This document shows, in pieces, positions 17,632-25,864 of a stretch of DNA of 44,458 nucleotides (positions are counted from its first letter, which is position 1; every line of letters starts with the position of its first letter). A program made the position numbers and the translations under genes. This DNA is from Planctomycetota bacterium (GTDB taxonomy: Bacteria; Planctomycetota; Planctomycetia; Gemmatales; Gemmataceae). The DNA is taken from contig VGYC01000041.1 in NCBI GenBank assembly GCA_016873095.1, forward strand, positions 1 through 44,458, given 5' to 3'. The notes beneath the pieces were generated by a model. It saw only the letters and a list, made by a program, of their open reading frames with translations, searched no databases and was not told the DNA's origin.

Positions 17632-18902
17632 ACCCTCCTGCACCGAACACGCTCCGGGCCGGCATGGTCGGCCTGGGCATGATTTTCGACGACACCTATC
17701 GGCCGTTCTTCGAGCAGGCCCACGACCACTGGCTGCACCTTCCCGGCAACGTGGCGTATCAGGTCAGCCTGGCCGCCGTCGCCAGCCGTACCGGCAAGCG
17801 GGTCGAGGACTACCGGCGCAGATCCCCTGCCGATTTCGTCAGCTTCGCAGGCGATGACGCGGTTCGTGAATTGCTGGCGCATGGCGTTGATGCCGTCTGT
17901 GTGGCCACGCCGGACAACCGCCACTTCGACATTGCCCGCGCCGCTCTGAAAGCCGGCAAGCATGTTCTGATCGAAAAGCCTTCGGTACTGACGCTGCAAG
18001 AACTTGACGAGCTCACGGCTCTCGCGAGCGCCAACAGCGTCCTCGCCAAGGTCGTCTATCACAAGCTCGCTGATCCGGATCACAAGAAGCTGCGTACACA
18101 CGTAGTCGATGATGTGCTGCGGCATGTCAACAACGGCTACTGTTCGCTTCTGGAACCAAAGCAAATCAGCGGCAGTCAATTCGCCGAATGGATCAACGGC
18201 CGTAATCCGGGGACCTACGTCGCGGTTCACTACATCAAGCTCATCGATTTCTCCTTCGGGCCTGCCTGGCAGCTCAGGCGCATCCAGGCAACCGGCCAGC
18301 GCGGACTGGTCGGGCCGCCGACCGGAAACACCTGGGATTCCGTGCAACTGCAGATCATCTACGCTTACTCAGACGGTCGGGAGGCAGCCTTCGACATCCA
18401 TACCAGCTGGGTCACGCCGGACAACTTTCCCGGATACGTCGAACAAGAAGTGCAGTTCCGCTTTGACAACGGCGTCTGGAATGCCCACCAGCGCAAGCGC
18501 GGCGTAGAGGTCACGGTCGAGGGCAAGACTCCCGGCGACATGAAAATCACGCCCAACCATCATTACAACGGCACGTTCATCGAGCCGTGGGGCCAGCGCA
18601 GCCAGCGCGGTTATGGCGTCGAGATCATCCAGCGTTTTTTCGAGGAAGTGGCTCATGTCGAATTCGGTGGCCCCTCTGCCCTGCGGGGTTCCCGGCTGGA
18701 GGAAATGCGCGGCCTGGCCTACAATGACGTGGCCGCCGATCGCAATACCGTCGCCATCGTGCAAGCCATGGAAGCGCTGCTGCAACAACACGCTGCCGGC
18801 CGCCCCGGTTGCCTGTGCGAGGTGAATGGCTCCGACGGCGGCTTGATATTGCGTGTTCCCGGAAAGGAAAAACCACTTACCCTCTATCCTGGGCATGTTT
18901 GA
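17628..18902 (+). CDS. Gfo/Idh/MocA family oxidoreductase
   Basis: The 424-residue protein has an N-terminal Rossmann domain with the NAD(P) motif in AGMVGLGMIF (about 11-20) and the family EKP motif in HVLIEKPSVLT (about residue 117). The C-terminal alpha/beta domain follows. Members oxidise or reduce sugars, inositols and related compounds using NAD(P). It overlaps the VOC gene by ATGA. The YHKLADPDHKKLR stretch has the region where the family places its catalytic Lys and His, but I cannot assign the exact residue. Substrate unknown. No signal peptide, so cytoplasmic. Confidence 0.9.
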   Translation: MNPPAPNTLRAGMVGLGMIFDDTYRPFFEQAHDHWLHLPGNVAYQVSLAAVASRTGKRVEDYRRRSPADFVSFAGDDAVRELLAHGVDAVCVATPDNRHFDIARAALKAGKHVLIEKPSVLTLQELDELTALASANSVLAKVVYHKLADPDHKKLRTHVVDDVLRHVNNGYCSLLEPKQISGSQFAEWINGRNPGTYVAVHYIKLIDFSFGPAWQLRRIQATGQRGLVGPPTGNTWDSVQLQIIYAYSDGREAAFDIHTSWVTPDNFPGYVEQEVQFRFDNGVWNAHQRKRGVEVTVEGKTPGDMKITPNHHYNGTFIEPWGQRSQRGYGVEIIQRFFEEVAHVEFGGPSALRGSRLEEMRGLAYNDVAADRNTVAIVQAMEALLQQHAAGRPGCLCEVNGSDGGLILRVPGKEKPLTLYPGHV

Positions 18903-18941
18903 CTTTGCAGGCGTTGAGAATACCCAGCCAAGGAATCGCAG

Positions 18942-20375
18942 ATGACGACACCGGTATTGCATCCACACGAGAATTCATCCAACGCGGCGCGCGATTTGGT
19001 TGCCCGCGTTGAGCCGCGCAGCTTGCGAACCTTCACGCCGACACAGGCCGTGCTCGCCAGGAGTGCCGGCATATATCACTGGACCCCCGAAGGCAGGCGG
19101 CTCTACGATTTCAGCTCCGGCGTCCTCGTCTCCAACCTGGGGCACAATCCATCACCGTGGATGAATCGCTTCGCCAAGTACATGGGCTGGGCCGACATCC
19201 CCTGGCGCGAAGCTGCGGGCGCCAACGGCCAGACACCCGGCGGCTACTTCCCGGCCGTGACGCTCACCGCCTACAACGCCGTGACGGAGGTCGAGACCAG
19301 CGCCAGCCGGCGCCTCCTCGATTTCCTCATGAAGCAGACCGGCGGCCGCAGACTCGAACAGGTCTTCTGGGCAGCGTCCGGGTCCGAGGCGATCCAGAAG
19401 GCGCTGTGGGCATCCCTGGCGCGCGACCGTGATCGAGACATGATCCTGGCGACGCGTTACGGCTTCCACGGCAAGAAAGGGCTGGCCGGCGCGGTCACCG
19501 GCTGCGAGACGGATCGCGACCGCGACCCGCGTGTCCGCTTCATCAGTTTCCCGATGACGGAATGTGCCGACGTCAGCATGCGCGATCGACCAATAGATCT
19601 GGCCCCATTCCGCAAGGAACTCGACGCGCTCAAGAAAGAGTTCGGCGCGCGCCTTGGCACGCTGATCACCGAGCCGTATCTCGGCGGCGGCGGGTCCTAT
19701 CACCCGCAAAAACAGTATCTGCACCTCCTCCAGGATTTCTGCCGTACCAACGACATCGTCTTCATCCTCGACGAGGTGCAATCGAACTTCGGACGCACTG
19801 GCGAGCTGTTCGCGTTCACGACGTACGGCATCGAGCCGGACATCGCCGTGCTCGGCAAGGGTCTGGGCAATGGTGTGCCGGTGGCCGCTGCCGTCGGCCG
19901 AGCCGACATATTCGCCAGCCTCGATTACGGCGAAGGGTCCGACACCTGGAGCGCCAACCCGCTGTGCTGCGCCGCCGTGCTGGCCACGCTCGACGAGTTC
20001 GAGGCGCGTGACGTGATGGGCCCCTGCCGGAAGTCGTCTGCCATCATCGAGACTGGCCTGGTCAAGCTGAAGGAATTGCCGTTCGTGGCCAATGTGCGCG
20101 GCGAGAAGGGCGGCATGGTCTGGGGCCTGGAGATGGCCGACCACGCGGGCCGGTCCGCCGCCGACTGGGCCAACGCTGCGGTCCTCGCTTGCTACCGCGG
20201 CGAAGGCGACGACGGCATCCATCTGCTGGGCCCGCTGGCAAAAAAGGTTGTACGCATCGCGCCGCCGCTCGTGATCAGCGAAGCCGAGGCGCGGCAGGCG
20301 ATGGAACTGATGCAGCGGGCGCTGGGATCGCTGGCCTGCGAGCCCAGGCAAGTGCTGGCAGGCGTCGGGGCGTAA
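18942..20375 (+). CDS. Class-III PLP-dependent aminotransferase
   Basis: The 477-residue protein has the fold-type I class-III pattern: YDFSSGVLVSNLGHN near the N-terminus, FWAASGSEAIQKAL, the cofactor-binding FILDEVQSNFGRTGE (D277), and the Schiff-base lysine in VLGKGLGNGVPVAAA (K306). The group includes GABA, ornithine and acetylornithine aminotransferases; I cannot choose among them. AAGGAA precedes the ATG. It starts 39 bases after the Gfo/Idh/MocA gene and 73 bases before the metal permease, all on one strand, so it could be part of either transcript. Confidence 0.92.
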   Translation: MTTPVLHPHENSSNAARDLVARVEPRSLRTFTPTQAVLARSAGIYHWTPEGRRLYDFSSGVLVSNLGHNPSPWMNRFAKYMGWADIPWREAAGANGQTPGGYFPAVTLTAYNAVTEVETSASRRLLDFLMKQTGGRRLEQVFWAASGSEAIQKALWASLARDRDRDMILATRYGFHGKKGLAGAVTGCETDRDRDPRVRFISFPMTECADVSMRDRPIDLAPFRKELDALKKEFGARLGTLITEPYLGGGGSYHPQKQYLHLLQDFCRTNDIVFILDEVQSNFGRTGELFAFTTYGIEPDIAVLGKGLGNGVPVAAAVGRADIFASLDYGEGSDTWSANPLCCAAVLATLDEFEARDVMGPCRKSSAIIETGLVKLKELPFVANVRGEKGGMVWGLEMADHAGRSAADWANAAVLACYRGEGDDGIHLLGPLAKKVVRIAPPLVISEAEARQAMELMQRALGSLACEPRQVLAGVGA

Positions 20376-20448
20376 GGCCGACACATCAGTGTCACGCGCG
20401 GGATCTGTACACGTCGGGCTTGCGCCTCGACGCTGGCCGAGGTGCGGC

Positions 20449-21414
20449 ATGGGCGACTGGTTGCAATCGCTAACCGGCGGCGTGGATTCGGGCATCCACT
20501 GGTTCACAACCTTGTGGCCGGCCGGCACTTTTCTGTCGTGGCATTTCAACGTTACCAGCATGGTTGCCATCATCTTGGTGGCGCTGATCTGCGGCATGGT
20601 CGGTTCCCTCGTGGTTGGCAACCGCATGGCGTTTTTCAGCGACGCGCTGGCGCATTGTGCCTTTGCCGGAGTTGCGCTGGGGCTCTTGATTGCCTTGTTC
20701 AACCGAATTCCGGTCCGTGACTTCACGGCCTGGATTCAATTGATCATGGTTGTGTTTGGCATCGCCATCGGGTTGGGCATCGCCTGGGTCCGCGACAAGA
20801 CATCACTGGCCAACGACACCGTGATCGGGGTTTTCTTCGCCGGAGCCATCGGCCTGGGAGCGCTGGTCATGAAAGGAGTCCGGACCGGTTTTCCGCTCGA
20901 GAGTTTCCTTTTTGGTGGGCCACTCGAGGCCAGCCCGGCGGACTTGCTGAAGCTCGGCGCCTTGTTGCTCGTGACCCTGGCCGTGCTCGGCTGGAACTAC
21001 AACTCGCTGGTGTTCACGAGCTTCAACGCGAGCCTGGCCCGGTCGCGGCAGGTTCCCATTCGCTTCAGCAACTACCTGTTCATCGCCCTGCTGGGCCTGA
21101 TCGTCAATCTGTGCCTGTCCATCGTCGGCGCCCTGCTCATCAATGCGCTGCTGATCGTGCCGGCGGCGACGGCGGCCAACGTCAGCCGAAACATGCGACA
21201 GCAATTCTGGCTTTCCGTGGTTCTGTGTCTGGCGTTCGGGATCGTTGGCCACATCCTCAGCTGGGAGATACAGATTCCCGACCCCACTTCGCACGAGCCG
21301 ATCCAGTTCGGCATCAGCGGCATCATTGTCGTCCTCAGCGTCGTCGCGTTCTTCATCTCGATGGCCGTGGGCCCGATGCTGCGCCGCCGGGCCAGCGCGC
21401 CCCCATTGCCATGA
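20449..21414 (+). CDS. ABC-3 family metal ABC transporter permease (ZnuB/MntB-like)
   Basis: The 321-residue polytopic protein shows the ABC-3 family pattern: GSLVVGNRMAFFSDALAHCAFAGVALGLL early, DTVIGVFFAGAIGLGALVM in the middle, and LSIVGALLINALLIVPAATAANVSRNMRQQFWLS late. These permeases import zinc, manganese or iron with an ATPase and a metal-binding protein. Neither partner lies beside it; the upstream neighbour is an aminotransferase. The ATG at 20449 has GAGGTG upstream, and the longer open frame from 20389 is rejected. Its place directly before a UPF0718 permease and two His-rich membrane proteins supports a transition-metal role. Confidence 0.9.
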   Translation: MGDWLQSLTGGVDSGIHWFTTLWPAGTFLSWHFNVTSMVAIILVALICGMVGSLVVGNRMAFFSDALAHCAFAGVALGLLIALFNRIPVRDFTAWIQLIMVVFGIAIGLGIAWVRDKTSLANDTVIGVFFAGAIGLGALVMKGVRTGFPLESFLFGGPLEASPADLLKLGALLLVTLAVLGWNYNSLVFTSFNASLARSRQVPIRFSNYLFIALLGLIVNLCLSIVGALLINALLIVPAATAANVSRNMRQQFWLSVVLCLAFGIVGHILSWEIQIPDPTSHEPIQFGISGIIVVLSVVAFFISMAVGPMLRRRASAPPLP

Positions 21415-21581
21415 TTCCGGTGATGCCGGTATTACAGTGTTGCAACTTTCTGCCGCACGGTCGATTGCGCCTTGTTTCCGTCTCGTGATGATCGGAAAAT
21501 GACTCCGCCGGGCGAACCTTTGTGGGAACGCCCTTCCTAGCAGTGGAGTTGCTTCCTTTTCCAGGCCGAGCGGGACATTTC

Positions 21582-22610
21582 GTGGACCAGTACATCATCA
21601 ATTTCACGAGCATCGTCTACGAGGCTTTACCCTTCATCGTGCTGGGCGTCATCCTCGCCGGGCTTCTGGAGGAATTCGTCCCGCAGCAATTCATCACGCG
21701 CGTGACGCCGAGCAACCGGGCCATGGCGATCGCCCTGGGCTGTCTGCTAGGCCTCGTTTTCCCGATGTGCGAGTGCGGCATCATCCCCGTGATGAAACGG
21801 CTCTTGCGGAAGGGACTGCCGCTCAGCCTGTGCGTCTCGTACATGCTGGCGGGGCCGATCATCAACATCGTCGTCATCATGAGCACTTATGTGGCATTCA
21901 AGAACCCGATCTTCGGCGGCTCCGTTGCCGTCGTGGCTCTGCGCGTCGGCCTAGGCTTCGTGGTCGCGTACAACGTCGGCTTGATCGTGGACCGCCTGTG
22001 GCGGCGGCACGGGACCGACTTGCTGGCGCCGTCCGTCGCCAAGGGACTCGATCAGCCGAGCAACGACGAAGTCTCCGGCCGGCCGCGGACGTTGATGGAC
22101 CGGTTGAACAACATCACCGCGACGGCGCTGGGCGACTTCATTGACATTCTGGCGTTTCTCATCATCGGGGCGTTGCTGGCCGCCGGCGGACGAGCCATGC
22201 TGGACAGCATGCGGCCGGCGCCGAATCGGCCCAGCAGCCTCGAGCTGGAATTGAAGAAGCACCCTGCCCTGGCGATCCTGATGATGATGGCCCTGGCAGT
22301 TCTCTTGTGCCTGTGCAGCGAGGCCGACGCCTTTGTGGCTGCCAATTTCCCCGATGCCTGGGCGCCTGCCGCCAAGCTGGCCTTCCTTGTTCTCGGGCCC
22401 ATGATGGACCTCAAGTTGTTCTTCATGTACACGCGCGTCTTCCGGCAGAAGCTCATCTGGACGATCATTGTCGCGGTTGTCATCCAGGTCTTCGCATACT
22501 GCCTGATTCTCAATTACCTGGAAGTGCCGGTCACTCAGCACGGCCAGGCTCTGCAAGAAAACTGGGACTGGATTATGGGTTTGGCTTCCTCGGGGCAGAA
22601 GGTAAAATAA
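21582..22610 (+). CDS. UPF0718 (DUF318, YraQ/ArsP-type) permease
   Basis: About 342 residues with eight or so transmembrane helices. The family hallmark is clear: PMCECGIIPVMKRLLRKGLPLSLCVSYMLAGPIIN, with the CxCxxxP motif, and a second half ending in FLVLGPMMDLKLFFMY. Members include proposed arsenical and metal permeases. A relative is encoded next to a DUF1980 protein in Bacillus (ycgR-ycgQ), the same pairing as here. The start is uncertain: GTG at 21582 gives a start just before the first helix, GTG at 21522 adds 20 residues, and GTG at 21543 is a third option; none has a strong ribosome-binding site. Confidence 0.88.
   Translation: MDQYIINFTSIVYEALPFIVLGVILAGLLEEFVPQQFITRVTPSNRAMAIALGCLLGLVFPMCECGIIPVMKRLLRKGLPLSLCVSYMLAGPIINIVVIMSTYVAFKNPIFGGSVAVVALRVGLGFVVAYNVGLIVDRLWRRHGTDLLAPSVAKGLDQPSNDEVSGRPRTLMDRLNNITATALGDFIDILAFLIIGALLAAGGRAMLDSMRPAPNRPSSLELELKKHPALAILMMMALAVLLCLCSEADAFVAANFPDAWAPAAKLAFLVLGPMMDLKLFFMYTRVFRQKLIWTIIVAVVIQVFAYCLILNYLEVPVTQHGQALQENWDWIMGLASSGQKVK
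22581..22608 (+). promoter_or_regulatory. Leaderless-type promoter of the first DUF1980 gene
   Basis: TTGGCT (22581-22586), 16 bases, then TAAAAT (22603-22608). Exactly six bases separate the -10 from the ATG at 22615, so transcription should start at or next to the start codon. The element overlaps the end of the upstream permease gene. Confidence 0.5.
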
Positions 22611-22614
22611 GAAC

Positions 22615-23472
22615 ATGGACCACCATCACGCTCATGTGCACGATGCCTATTACCTCGACCAGATTTGCCTGATCGTGGTGTCCGCGGCATTCGGCGGTAT
22701 CTGCCTGTCGCTGTGCACCTGGCAAGGCGCGATGCTGCACATGATGCTGGCCCCGTTCTTGCACGGATACGTCCTGGCCGGCGGCATTCTGCTGGTCATC
22801 GCCGCCCTCATCCGTGCCGCGATACTCTGGCACGAGGCGGCCAGGGATTCGGGACACGAAGACGACCATGCCGATTGTGAACACCAGTGCGGACACGCAC
22901 ATCACGATCACGATTGGGCGCCGTGGCGCTATGTCATCGTGCTTGTGCCGATCATTCTCTTTCTTCTCGGCCTGCCGAACAAGCTGCCGGAATTGCGTGG
23001 CGACGCCGTCGCAGTGGATTTGACGCAAGAGGCAATGAGCTACGCCAGCCTGGTGGCCGCGAGCCAGCGGCCATCATCCGCCGCTTTGGCACTTGGCGCA
23101 CTTTTCGCGGAGCCTGCCGTTGACATTGCACCGACCATCCTTGTTTCCAGCTTGGCGAAAGCCAACCTGGGCACGCGCGAGCAATGGCTCGGTGAACTCG
23201 TCCGGGTCGAAGGCCGTTTCGACCCAACCACGAATCCGCGGCAGTTCGAGATCGAGCGCTATGTTCGTGCGTGCTGCATTGCAGACGTTCAACGAGTGAG
23301 TGCCCTGGTAGTTTGCCGGGAGCCTGCTCCGGCGTTCCCCGTCAAGCAATGGCTGGCGGTGACGGGCCGAGTCAACTTTCGAAACTCGGCGCACGGTGTC
23401 GTGACCGTGCTCGAGGTTGCAAACATGAAAGCCATCGTCCCGGGGCCTCCACAAAGCCCACTCGCGTATTAA
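22615..23472 (+). CDS. DUF1980 (TIGR03943-like) membrane protein with His-rich linker
   Basis: The protein has 285 residues. The N-terminus has a His cluster (DHHHAHVHD), then two helices (about 16-34 and 47-70), a His/Asp/Cys-rich linker (81-99), a third helix (about 103-120), and an outer domain. That domain carries RACCIAD (C220-C221), the double-Cys stretch typical of this family. DUF1980 proteins are encoded beside UPF0718 permeases in several bacteria, and a role in metal handling has been proposed. It lies four bases after the permease stop and has its own TAAAAT hexamer. The next gene is a paralogue with the same layout and shared stretches ([24 protein letters not shown]). Confidence 0.82.
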   Translation: MDHHHAHVHDAYYLDQICLIVVSAAFGGICLSLCTWQGAMLHMMLAPFLHGYVLAGGILLVIAALIRAAILWHEAARDSGHEDDHADCEHQCGHAHHDHDWAPWRYVIVLVPIILFLLGLPNKLPELRGDAVAVDLTQEAMSYASLVAASQRPSSAALALGALFAEPAVDIAPTILVSSLAKANLGTREQWLGELVRVEGRFDPTTNPRQFEIERYVRACCIADVQRVSALVVCREPAPAFPVKQWLAVTGRVNFRNSAHGVVTVLEVANMKAIVPGPPQSPLAY

Positions 23473-23478
23473 GCCGCA

Positions 23479-23484
23479 TAGAAT
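23479..23484 (+). promoter_or_regulatory. Leaderless-type -10 element of the second DUF1980 gene
   Basis: TAGAAT followed by six bases and ATG (23491). The surrounding sequence, GCATAGAATACC, is identical to that before the P450 start at 38873. No good -35 is visible, and there is no ribosome-binding site. Confidence 0.45.
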
Positions 23485-23490
23485 ACCATC

Positions 23491-24522
23491 ATGGCACACC
23501 ATCATCACCACGAAGACAGCGACACCTATTATCTGGATCAGCTGTGCCTGGTCGCGCTCTCAGCCGCGTTCGGCGGCGTATGCCTGTCGATGTACACCTG
23601 GCAGAGGCCGATGCTGAACATGATGCTGGCTGCACAGTTCCACGTCTTTGTCCTCGCCAGCGGCATTCTACTCACCGCACTGGCATTGATCCGGGCGGTG
23701 GTCTTGTGGAAAGCCGTGGGCATGAAGCCGCAGCCAGCACACGTACACAATCATGAGCACGCTCAGGATCACATACATGACCACGCACATGATCACGCGC
23801 ACGGCGAGTGCAGCCACAGTCACGTGCACAGTCACGAGCACACGCATGCCCACGCACACGGTCACGAGCATGTGCAGACCCTTCCGCACACTCATGCGCA
23901 TGCCCACGATCACGATCACGATCATGGCCACGATCATGATCACGACCACGACTGGGCGCCGTGGCGCTATGTCATCTTGCTTGTGCCAATCATCCTCTTT
24001 TTGCTGGGGCTGCCGAACAAGCCGCCGGAGATTCGGGCGGAAGCGGCGCAACTTGATATGTCGCAGGAGGGGGCGAACACGACGAGTTTGGTGGGGGCGC
24101 TGACCAATCCGGTCTCCAGCCTGGCCATGCTCGCCGGCGTGTATGCCGATTCGGCAGAAGGTCCAGCGCTGACGGTGCGTTTCAGCTTCCTTGAAGAGAT
24201 CGCCTCCTCGCCCGAGAGCCGGGCCGAATGGGCAGGCAAACCGGTGCGGATCATAGGCCAGTACATGCCGCTGCGCGGCTCGGACCGGCAGTTCACGCTT
24301 GTTCGCCTCAAGATCCGCTGCTGTGCCGCCGATGTGATCCCGCTCAAGGTACCGATGATTTGCAAGGAGAAGCTGCCAGCGCTGCCAGATCTGCAATGGG
24401 CCAAGGTCACGGGCCGCATCGAGTTTCGCCAGGTGGACAATACCATGACCACGGTTCTCATCGTCCCCAGCGCGGCCGCCATCTCGGCCACTCCGCCAGA
24501 ATCCAATCCCTACGAGCAATGA
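23491..24522 (+). CDS. DUF1980-like membrane protein with extreme poly-histidine linker
   Basis: The 343-residue paralogue of the preceding gene product has the same order: N-terminal HHHHH cluster, two helices (about 16-36 and 50-72), His-rich linker, third helix (about 157-174) and outer domain with IRCCAAD (C277-C278). The linker, residues 84-154, holds 31 His in 71 positions, mostly alternating with Asp, Ala, Ser or Glu. Its bulk explains the extra length over the first copy. Such tracts bind zinc, nickel, copper or cobalt. With two helices before it, the linker and the C-terminal domain lie on opposite sides of the membrane. A metal buffer or donor for the neighbouring permease is my inference. 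Confidence 0.82.
   Translation: MAHHHHHEDSDTYYLDQLCLVALSAAFGGVCLSMYTWQRPMLNMMLAAQFHVFVLASGILLTALALIRAVVLWKAVGMKPQPAHVHNHEHAQDHIHDHAHDHAHGECSHSHVHSHEHTHAHAHGHEHVQTLPHTHAHAHDHDHDHGHDHDHDHDWAPWRYVILLVPIILFLLGLPNKPPEIRAEAAQLDMSQEGANTTSLVGALTNPVSSLAMLAGVYADSAEGPALTVRFSFLEEIASSPESRAEWAGKPVRIIGQYMPLRGSDRQFTLVRLKIRCCAADVIPLKVPMICKEKLPALPDLQWAKVTGRIEFRQVDNTMTTVLIVPSAAAISATPPESNPYEQ
23905..23951 (+). repeat. CACGAT-type hexanucleotide repeat inside the His-rich linker
   Basis: Near-perfect six-base units (CACGAT, with CATGGC, CATGAT and CACGAC variants) encode alternating His-Asp. The tract is likely to vary in length by slippage, which would change the His count without breaking the frame. Confidence 0.6.
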
Positions 24523-24538
24523 TCCCGGGAGAATTGCC

Positions 24539-25732
24539 ATGAAGTCGTCGATGAGCTGGCTGCTTGCTGCCACAATCATTGTGGTCCTGTCGGTAGGCGG
24601 CCCCCTGCCCTCCCCCGCCCTTGCTTGCCCCTTCTGTTCGCAGGAGAAAGGGCCAACGCTGCTGGGCGATTTCAACTCCGCCCAGATGGTGCTGGTCGGA
24701 TCATTTGCCAACGCCAGGCTGGGCGGCAAGGGCGCCATCGAGGACGGCACCACCGATCTTGTGCTCGACAAGGTGCTGAAATCACACGACATCCTCAAGA
24801 CCAAGGCAACAACGGTGAACGGCAAGCAGGTCGTCACCCTGCCCCGGTACCTGCCTCAGGCGAAGAACCAGTTCCTCATCTTCTGCGATGTCTACAAGGG
24901 CGCCATCGACCCGTACCGCGGCGTCGAACTGCAATCGGCCAAGGCGATGGTGGACTACTTGCAAGGCGCCATAAAGGTCAAGGACCGGCCCGCCGGCGAG
25001 CGGCTCGCCTTTTGCTTCAACTATCTGCAGAGCCCCGATTTCGAGGTGGCGATGGACGCCTACCGCGAATACGCCAAGGCCGACTACAAGGACTACATGG
25101 AGGTCGCCAAGAAGTATCCCGCCGAAACGATTGCCAAGTGGCTGCAAGACCCAAAGACGCCCCCGTTCCGCTACGGCCTGTATGCCTCGCTCCTGGGTCA
25201 CTGCGGAACCACGGAGCATGCCAAGCTGCTGCGCAAGATGATCGACGACCCGGAGAAACGTAAAGGCTCCGGCATCGACGGCATGCTGGCCGCCTACGTC
25301 ATGCTCCAGCCGGCGGAGGCCTACGGTTACCTTTGCGACGTGCTCAAGGACTCCAGCCAGGAGTTCCTGATGCGTTACGCCGCTCTGCGGACCATTCGCT
25401 TCCTGTGGGACCAGCGGCCAGACCTGGTGGCCAAGAAGGACCTGGTAGCCGCTACCGCGCTGATCCTCGACCACGGCGACATGGCCGACTTCGCCATCGA
25501 GGACCTGCGCAAATGGCAGCGCTGGGAGCAGACTGACCGCATTCTCGACCTGTTTGGCAAGAAGAACTACGACATCGGCGTGGTCAAGCGCGCCATCCTT
25601 CGTTTTGCGCTCCGCTGCCCAAATCCCCGTGCCGCGAGTTTTGTGCAAGACCAGCGCCGCCGCGACGCCGAATGGGTTCGCGATACCGAGGAATTGCTAA
25701 GGCTGGAGTATCCTGACGAACCCAAAAAGTAG
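24539..25732 (+). CDS. Exported protein with N-terminal CPFC, paralogue A
   Basis: The 397-residue protein has a signal peptide (1-29) ending in ALA. The predicted mature protein begins with C30-P-F-C33, a CxxC motif at its very end. A beta-rich region follows (MVLVGSFANARL, TTDLVLDKVLKS, FLIFCDVYKG), and then a helical part that may form HEAT-like repeats. The protein at 25865 is homologous over its whole length (compare DFAIEDLRKWQRWEQT with DVAVEDLRRWQMWDLT). I do not recognise the family. A ribosome-binding site GGGAG precedes the ATG. It follows the His-rich membrane protein by 16 bases on the same strand, so shared metal or redox work outside the membrane is plausible but unproven. Confidence 0.82.
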   Translation: MKSSMSWLLAATIIVVLSVGGPLPSPALACPFCSQEKGPTLLGDFNSAQMVLVGSFANARLGGKGAIEDGTTDLVLDKVLKSHDILKTKATTVNGKQVVTLPRYLPQAKNQFLIFCDVYKGAIDPYRGVELQSAKAMVDYLQGAIKVKDRPAGERLAFCFNYLQSPDFEVAMDAYREYAKADYKDYMEVAKKYPAETIAKWLQDPKTPPFRYGLYASLLGHCGTTEHAKLLRKMIDDPEKRKGSGIDGMLAAYVMLQPAEAYGYLCDVLKDSSQEFLMRYAALRTIRFLWDQRPDLVAKKDLVAATALILDHGDMADFAIEDLRKWQRWEQTDRILDLFGKKNYDIGVVKRAILRFALRCPNPRAASFVQDQRRRDAEWVRDTEELLRLEYPDEPKK

Positions 25733-25749
25733 CTCATCGGTCAAGCGCA

Positions 25750-25767
25750 TTTCGCGTTCGCGCGAAA
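25750..25767 (+). repeat. TTTCGCG hairpin between the two CxxC paralogues
   Basis: TTTCGCG (25750-25756), a TTCG loop, then CGCGAAA (25761-25767): a perfect seven-pair stem, 18 bases after a stop codon. It has no T run, so it is a possible but untypical terminator. It belongs to the same family as the elements at 5578 and 29558. Confidence 0.55.
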
Positions 25768-25801
25768 CGTGAGCAGGCCCCCTGCCCTGCCCCATCTCGA
25801 A

Positions 25802-25829
25802 TTGCTGAATCGTGGTGAGAGTGTAGAAT
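25802..25829 (+). promoter_or_regulatory. Promoter of paralogue B
   Basis: TTGCTG (25802-25807), 16 bases, TAGAAT (25824-25829). A leader of about 28 bases with a perfect AGGAGG leads to the ATG at 25865, unlike the leaderless genes nearby. Confidence 0.5.
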
Positions 25830-25864
25830 AGGAGGCGATTTGCGCGCCTGGCAGGAGGTAATTA

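Noticed and set aside
23740-23960. Dense short repeats that could suggest a CRISPR array.
   Set aside because: The units are six bases, in frame, and encode His-X pairs in a membrane protein; there are no spacers.
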